7,290 bases of DNA. It comes from Bacillota bacterium (GTDB lineage: Bacteria; Bacillota; Desulfitobacteriia; Desulfitobacteriales; JAJXUE01). Below the pieces are notes generated by a model. The model was not told where the DNA came from. It ran no database searches and saw nothing but the letters and a program-made list of their open reading frames with translations. The DNA lies in assembly GCA_021786555.1 (NCBI GenBank), contig JAJYNB010000082.1, positions 1 through 7,290 of the forward strand. The letters are read 5' to 3'. This document shows positions 5,191-7,290 of the stretch, piece by piece (positions within the stretch are counted from its first letter, which is position 1; each line of letters starts with the position of its first letter). Made by a program: the position numbers and the translations under genes.

Positions 5191-5961
5191 TTGCTGTTGG
5201 TAATGGATATAGGCAATAGCAATATTGTTATGGCAGTTTATAAGGGGAAGGACCTGGTTAAATCCTGGCGCTTTACCACTGACAGGGAAAAAACAGCTGA
5301 CGAATACAGGGTATTGCTGGAAAGTTTCCTGGCCGGTATCGGTCTGACCTTTGATGATTTGGTAGATGTGGTTATATCTTCCGTAGTGCCCCCTTTGAAT
5401 CCGACTTTGGAAAGGTTGTTTCGTGGTGTTTGGCCCTACAGACCTTTGTTCGTCGGCGCCGGGGTGAAAACCGGCTTGAACCTTAAGGTGGACGATCCAC
5501 GCAGCCTTGGAGCTGACAGGATTGTCAACGCTGTGGCTGCCTTTGACCGGTTTGGTGGACCGCTGGTCATCATTGACCTGGGGACTGCTACCACTGTGTG
5601 CGCCGTTTCCGCCAAAGGAGACTACCTGGGCGGGGTTATTTGCCCCGGGCTGGGCATTTCGGTGGATGCTCTCTGCCGCAGCGCCGCCAAACTGCCGTGG
5701 ATAGACATCGTTCCGCCCGTCAGGGCTGTCGGTAAGAACACCGTGGACAGCATGCATTCTGGCATTTACTACGGTTATGTGGGTTTGGTGGAAGGGTTTA
5801 TCAAGCGATTTAAACAGGAAGTTGGCCAGAATGCCCATGTGGTAGCGACCGGAGGCTTTGCGCCTCTGATTGAACAGGGAACTGGCATGATCGATAAGGT
5901 TGAGCCCAATCTCACCCTGGAAGGCCTGAGACTGCTGCATCAAAAAAACTATCCGCGCTAA
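5191..5961 (+). CDS. coaX: Type III pantothenate kinase
   Basis: Phosphorylates pantothenate to 4'-phosphopantothenate with ATP, the first step of coenzyme A synthesis, in the cytoplasm. The 256 residues match the family's length of about 255-260. ASKHA-fold motifs appear in order: phosphate loop MDIGNSN (residues 5-11, Asp6), pantothenate and catalytic region LGADRIVNAVAA (Asp109), IDLGTATT (Asp129, metal and ATP binding), GGVICPGLGISVDAL (147-161), AKLPW, GKNTVDSMHSGIYYGY (181-196) and VVATGGFAPL (217-226). The start is TTG 5191, because MLLVMDIGN matches the family N-terminus and AGGAGG (5175-5180) lies ten bases upstream. A frame extension to TTG 5167 would place the ribosome site inside the gene. 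CoaX enzymes are insensitive to CoA feedback and typically need a monovalent cation (family knowledge). A terminator overlaps the stop codon. Confidence 0.96.
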   Translation: MLLVMDIGNSNIVMAVYKGKDLVKSWRFTTDREKTADEYRVLLESFLAGIGLTFDDLVDVVISSVVPPLNPTLERLFRGVWPYRPLFVGAGVKTGLNLKVDDPRSLGADRIVNAVAAFDRFGGPLVIIDLGTATTVCAVSAKGDYLGGVICPGLGISVDALCRSAAKLPWIDIVPPVRAVGKNTVDSMHSGIYYGYVGLVEGFIKRFKQEVGQNAHVVATGGFAPLIEQGTGMIDKVEPNLTLEGLRLLHQKNYPR

Positions 5962-5983
5962 ACTCCCTGCCCGGGAGTTTTTT
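5961..5983 (+). terminator. Terminator of coaX
   Basis: AACTCCC (5961-5967) pairs perfectly with GGGAGTT (5973-5979) around a five-base loop and runs into six Ts (5978-5983). The stem begins at the last base of the coaX stop codon. On the minus strand the same stem is followed only by a short TTTAG, so it would serve the convergent kinase weakly. Confidence 0.8.
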
Positions 5984-5996
5984 AATCGAACACTAA

Positions 5997-7290
5997 TCAG
6001 CGCTGTTGCAGCGGCAGAGTAAGGGTGAAAGTAGTCCCTTCGCCGTAACTGCTGGTAACGGAAACCTCGCCGTGATGATTCTGGATAATCCGGTATGTAA
6101 CCATCAAACCTAAGCCTGTACCCAATTCTTTGGTGGAGAAAAAGGGCGAGCCCAGCTTGTTAAGGTGTTCACTGGAAATGCCGCACCCTGTATCGCTCAC
6201 TTTTATGACCACCCCGGGTTTACTGCTGTGGTTGGCCAGGCTGACTACAACTTTACCGCCATCAGGCATGGATTCAATAGAGTTTTTTATCAGGTTGATA
6301 AAGACCTGTTTCAGCTGGTTTGCTTCCCCTTCAATATCCGCCAGGTCCGGCACGGAACTAAGCTGCAAAGTAATCTCCTGCATCAGGGCCTGGGGTTGGA
6401 GAAGGTTTACCACTTCTTGCGCCAAGTGGGCCGCGTTAATGGTGGAAAGTTTAAGCGGAGCGGGTTTAGCCAAGAGCACCATTTCACTGACAATTTGGTC
6501 AATCCTGTTAAGCTCGTCCAGGATAATGTCCAGGTAAAAAGCAGGAGTTTCCTGCCCCTTTTTTGCCTGAATTAACTGGACAAAACCTTTGACAGAAGTG
6601 AGCGGGTTGCGAATCTCGTGGGCAAGTCCCGCCGCCAACTGGCCTACCAGGGCCAGTTTTTCTGATTTCTGCACTTTTTCCAGGTTCAACCGGTCTTTGT
6701 ACAGGGCCAGCTTATGGTAGGCCAGCCCCATTAACAGAATTACAAGCAGCAAAACGAAAATGTTCCGGGTCCGAGTCAGCAGGATCTGGTGCTGCAGCGC
6801 GGTGAGCGGTTGAACGGTCACCACAAGCCAATCAGCCTGCTGCAGGGGGAAATAAGAAATCAGGGCAGGTTTATGGTCATACGGTGTAACAGTGTTGAGA
6901 GAACCAAAACCCCCCTGGCGCAGGGTGTTAAAGGCCGGGTTTTTCACCGGGTCGACAAATTCCTCTATGTTTTCCAGATCGGGATGGGAAATCAGATTGC
7001 CCTCCTTGCTGATCAACATGGCATACCCTTCAGGACCCAAGTGGATGCCGGAAACTTCCTGACGCAGCTGGCTTAAAGCTATAGAGGCTGCGATTATGCC
7101 GGCTATCTTGTTCCCCCGGTAGTAAGGCACGCTGATAATCATGGTGGGGACACCTGTGATCCTTCCGGTATAGGGGCCGCCGGTATAGCTTTTGCCGGCC
7201 ATGGAGGCCTGAAAGTATTCCCTGTCCGACACATTGATGGCTCTTGTCTGGGTAGAAGGTACTGCCAACAAGATATTGCCTTTGACGTCA
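5997..7290 (-). CDS. Second dCache sensor histidine kinase, 5' end beyond the window
   Basis: The last 430 residues of a membrane sensor kinase; the frame stays open to the right edge, so the first membrane helix and distal Cache module are missing. Visible order, counting from the first full codon: second half of a double-Cache domain (about 1-165, with SDREYFQASMAGKSYTGG), membrane helix (about 173-193), HisKA with HEIRNPLTSVKGFVQ and phospho-acceptor His224, and HATPase with N box NLIKNS (Asn332/Asn336), G1 DTGCG (from Asp366) and G2 GTGLGL (390-395). As in the kinase at 2562-4175, there is no HAMP or PAS between membrane and HisKA and no regulator nearby. The two share long identical blocks (QLKQVFINLIKNSIE, EIRNPLTS), roughly half of the kinase region by eye, while most DNA differs, so the duplication is old. 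A frame beginning at TTG 7271 is not the real start. Confidence 0.92.
   Translation of the reverse strand, partial: DVKGNILLAVPSTQTRAINVSDREYFQASMAGKSYTGGPYTGRITGVPTMIISVPYYRGNKIAGIIAASIALSQLRQEVSGIHLGPEGYAMLISKEGNLISHPDLENIEEFVDPVKNPAFNTLRQGGFGSLNTVTPYDHKPALISYFPLQQADWLVVTVQPLTALQHQILLTRTRNIFVLLLVILLMGLAYHKLALYKDRLNLEKVQKSEKLALVGQLAAGLAHEIRNPLTSVKGFVQLIQAKKGQETPAFYLDIILDELNRIDQIVSEMVLLAKPAPLKLSTINAAHLAQEVVNLLQPQALMQEITLQLSSVPDLADIEGEANQLKQVFINLIKNSIESMPDGGKVVVSLANHSSKPGVVIKVSDTGCGISSEHLNKLGSPFFSTKELGTGLGLMVTYRIIQNHHGEVSVTSSYGEGTTFTLTLPLQQR

Noticed and set aside
4911..5219. 102-codon plus-strand frame between the zinc-ribbon gene and coaX
   Set aside because: It crosses two terminators, overlaps the coaX start in another frame, has no ribosome site and has an unprotein-like composition.
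5116..5943. 275-codon minus-strand frame opposite coaX
   Set aside because: It is a mirror of the coaX codon pattern; the plus-strand frame has every CoaX motif and this one has none.
1..7290. CRISPR array, insertion sequence, prophage or integrative element
   Set aside because: No spaced direct repeats, transposase or recombinase motifs, or terminal repeats were seen; the window reads as ordinary chromosome.

Overview
The window looks like chromosome from a spore-forming, moderate-GC Firmicute, most likely a clostridial or Peptococcaceae-type organism. The reasons are strong AGGAGG-type ribosome sites, GTG and TTG starts, Gram-positive lipoprotein and LysM surface proteins, a type III pantothenate kinase, a tiny RCKP-type zinc-ribbon protein, and two histidine kinases whose phospho-acceptor box (HEIRNPLTSIKGF) resembles sporulation kinases. 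The genus cannot be fixed from the sequence. There are no insertion sequences, phage genes, CRISPR arrays, tRNAs or rRNAs.

Layout. Bases 1-401 (minus) hold the N-terminal third of a DHA2/EmrB-type multidrug efflux transporter, divergent from a MarR-family regulator (687-1112, plus). The gap between them carries a good minus-strand promoter, a large imperfect palindrome just downstream of it that is a strong operator candidate, and a foldable leader in front of marR. Bases 1113-1366 hold a perfect 15-bp palindrome, a series of hairpins ending in a terminator, and the promoter of a CAP/SCP-domain lipoprotein (1367-2518, plus). This lipoprotein gene converges with a dCache sensor histidine kinase (2562-4175, minus). 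Upstream of the kinase lies a 52-residue LysM protein (4350-4508, minus), divergent from a 37-residue zinc-ribbon protein (4774-4887, plus). A 303-base stretch without a gene (4888-5190) holds hairpins and two terminators before coaX (5191-5961, plus). A second dCache histidine kinase (5997 to the right edge, minus) converges with coaX and is incomplete at its N-terminus.

How the genes fit together. The transporter/MarR pair is a typical drug- or stress-responsive efflux module. CoaX makes 4'-phosphopantothenate, the first committed step to coenzyme A. The two kinases are paralogs with the same layout: extracellular dCache sensor, membrane segment, HisKA and HATPase, with no HAMP or PAS domain and no adjacent response regulator. 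They are therefore orphan kinases and may feed Spo0A or another distant regulator (inference). The CAP lipoprotein and LysM protein are probable envelope or spore-wall proteins. No clearly new multi-gene system is visible. The most unusual signals are regulatory and RNA-level: the 49-bp palindrome, the marR leader, the hairpin series after marR, terminator-like hairpins upstream of the LysM gene, and the structured spacer before coaX.
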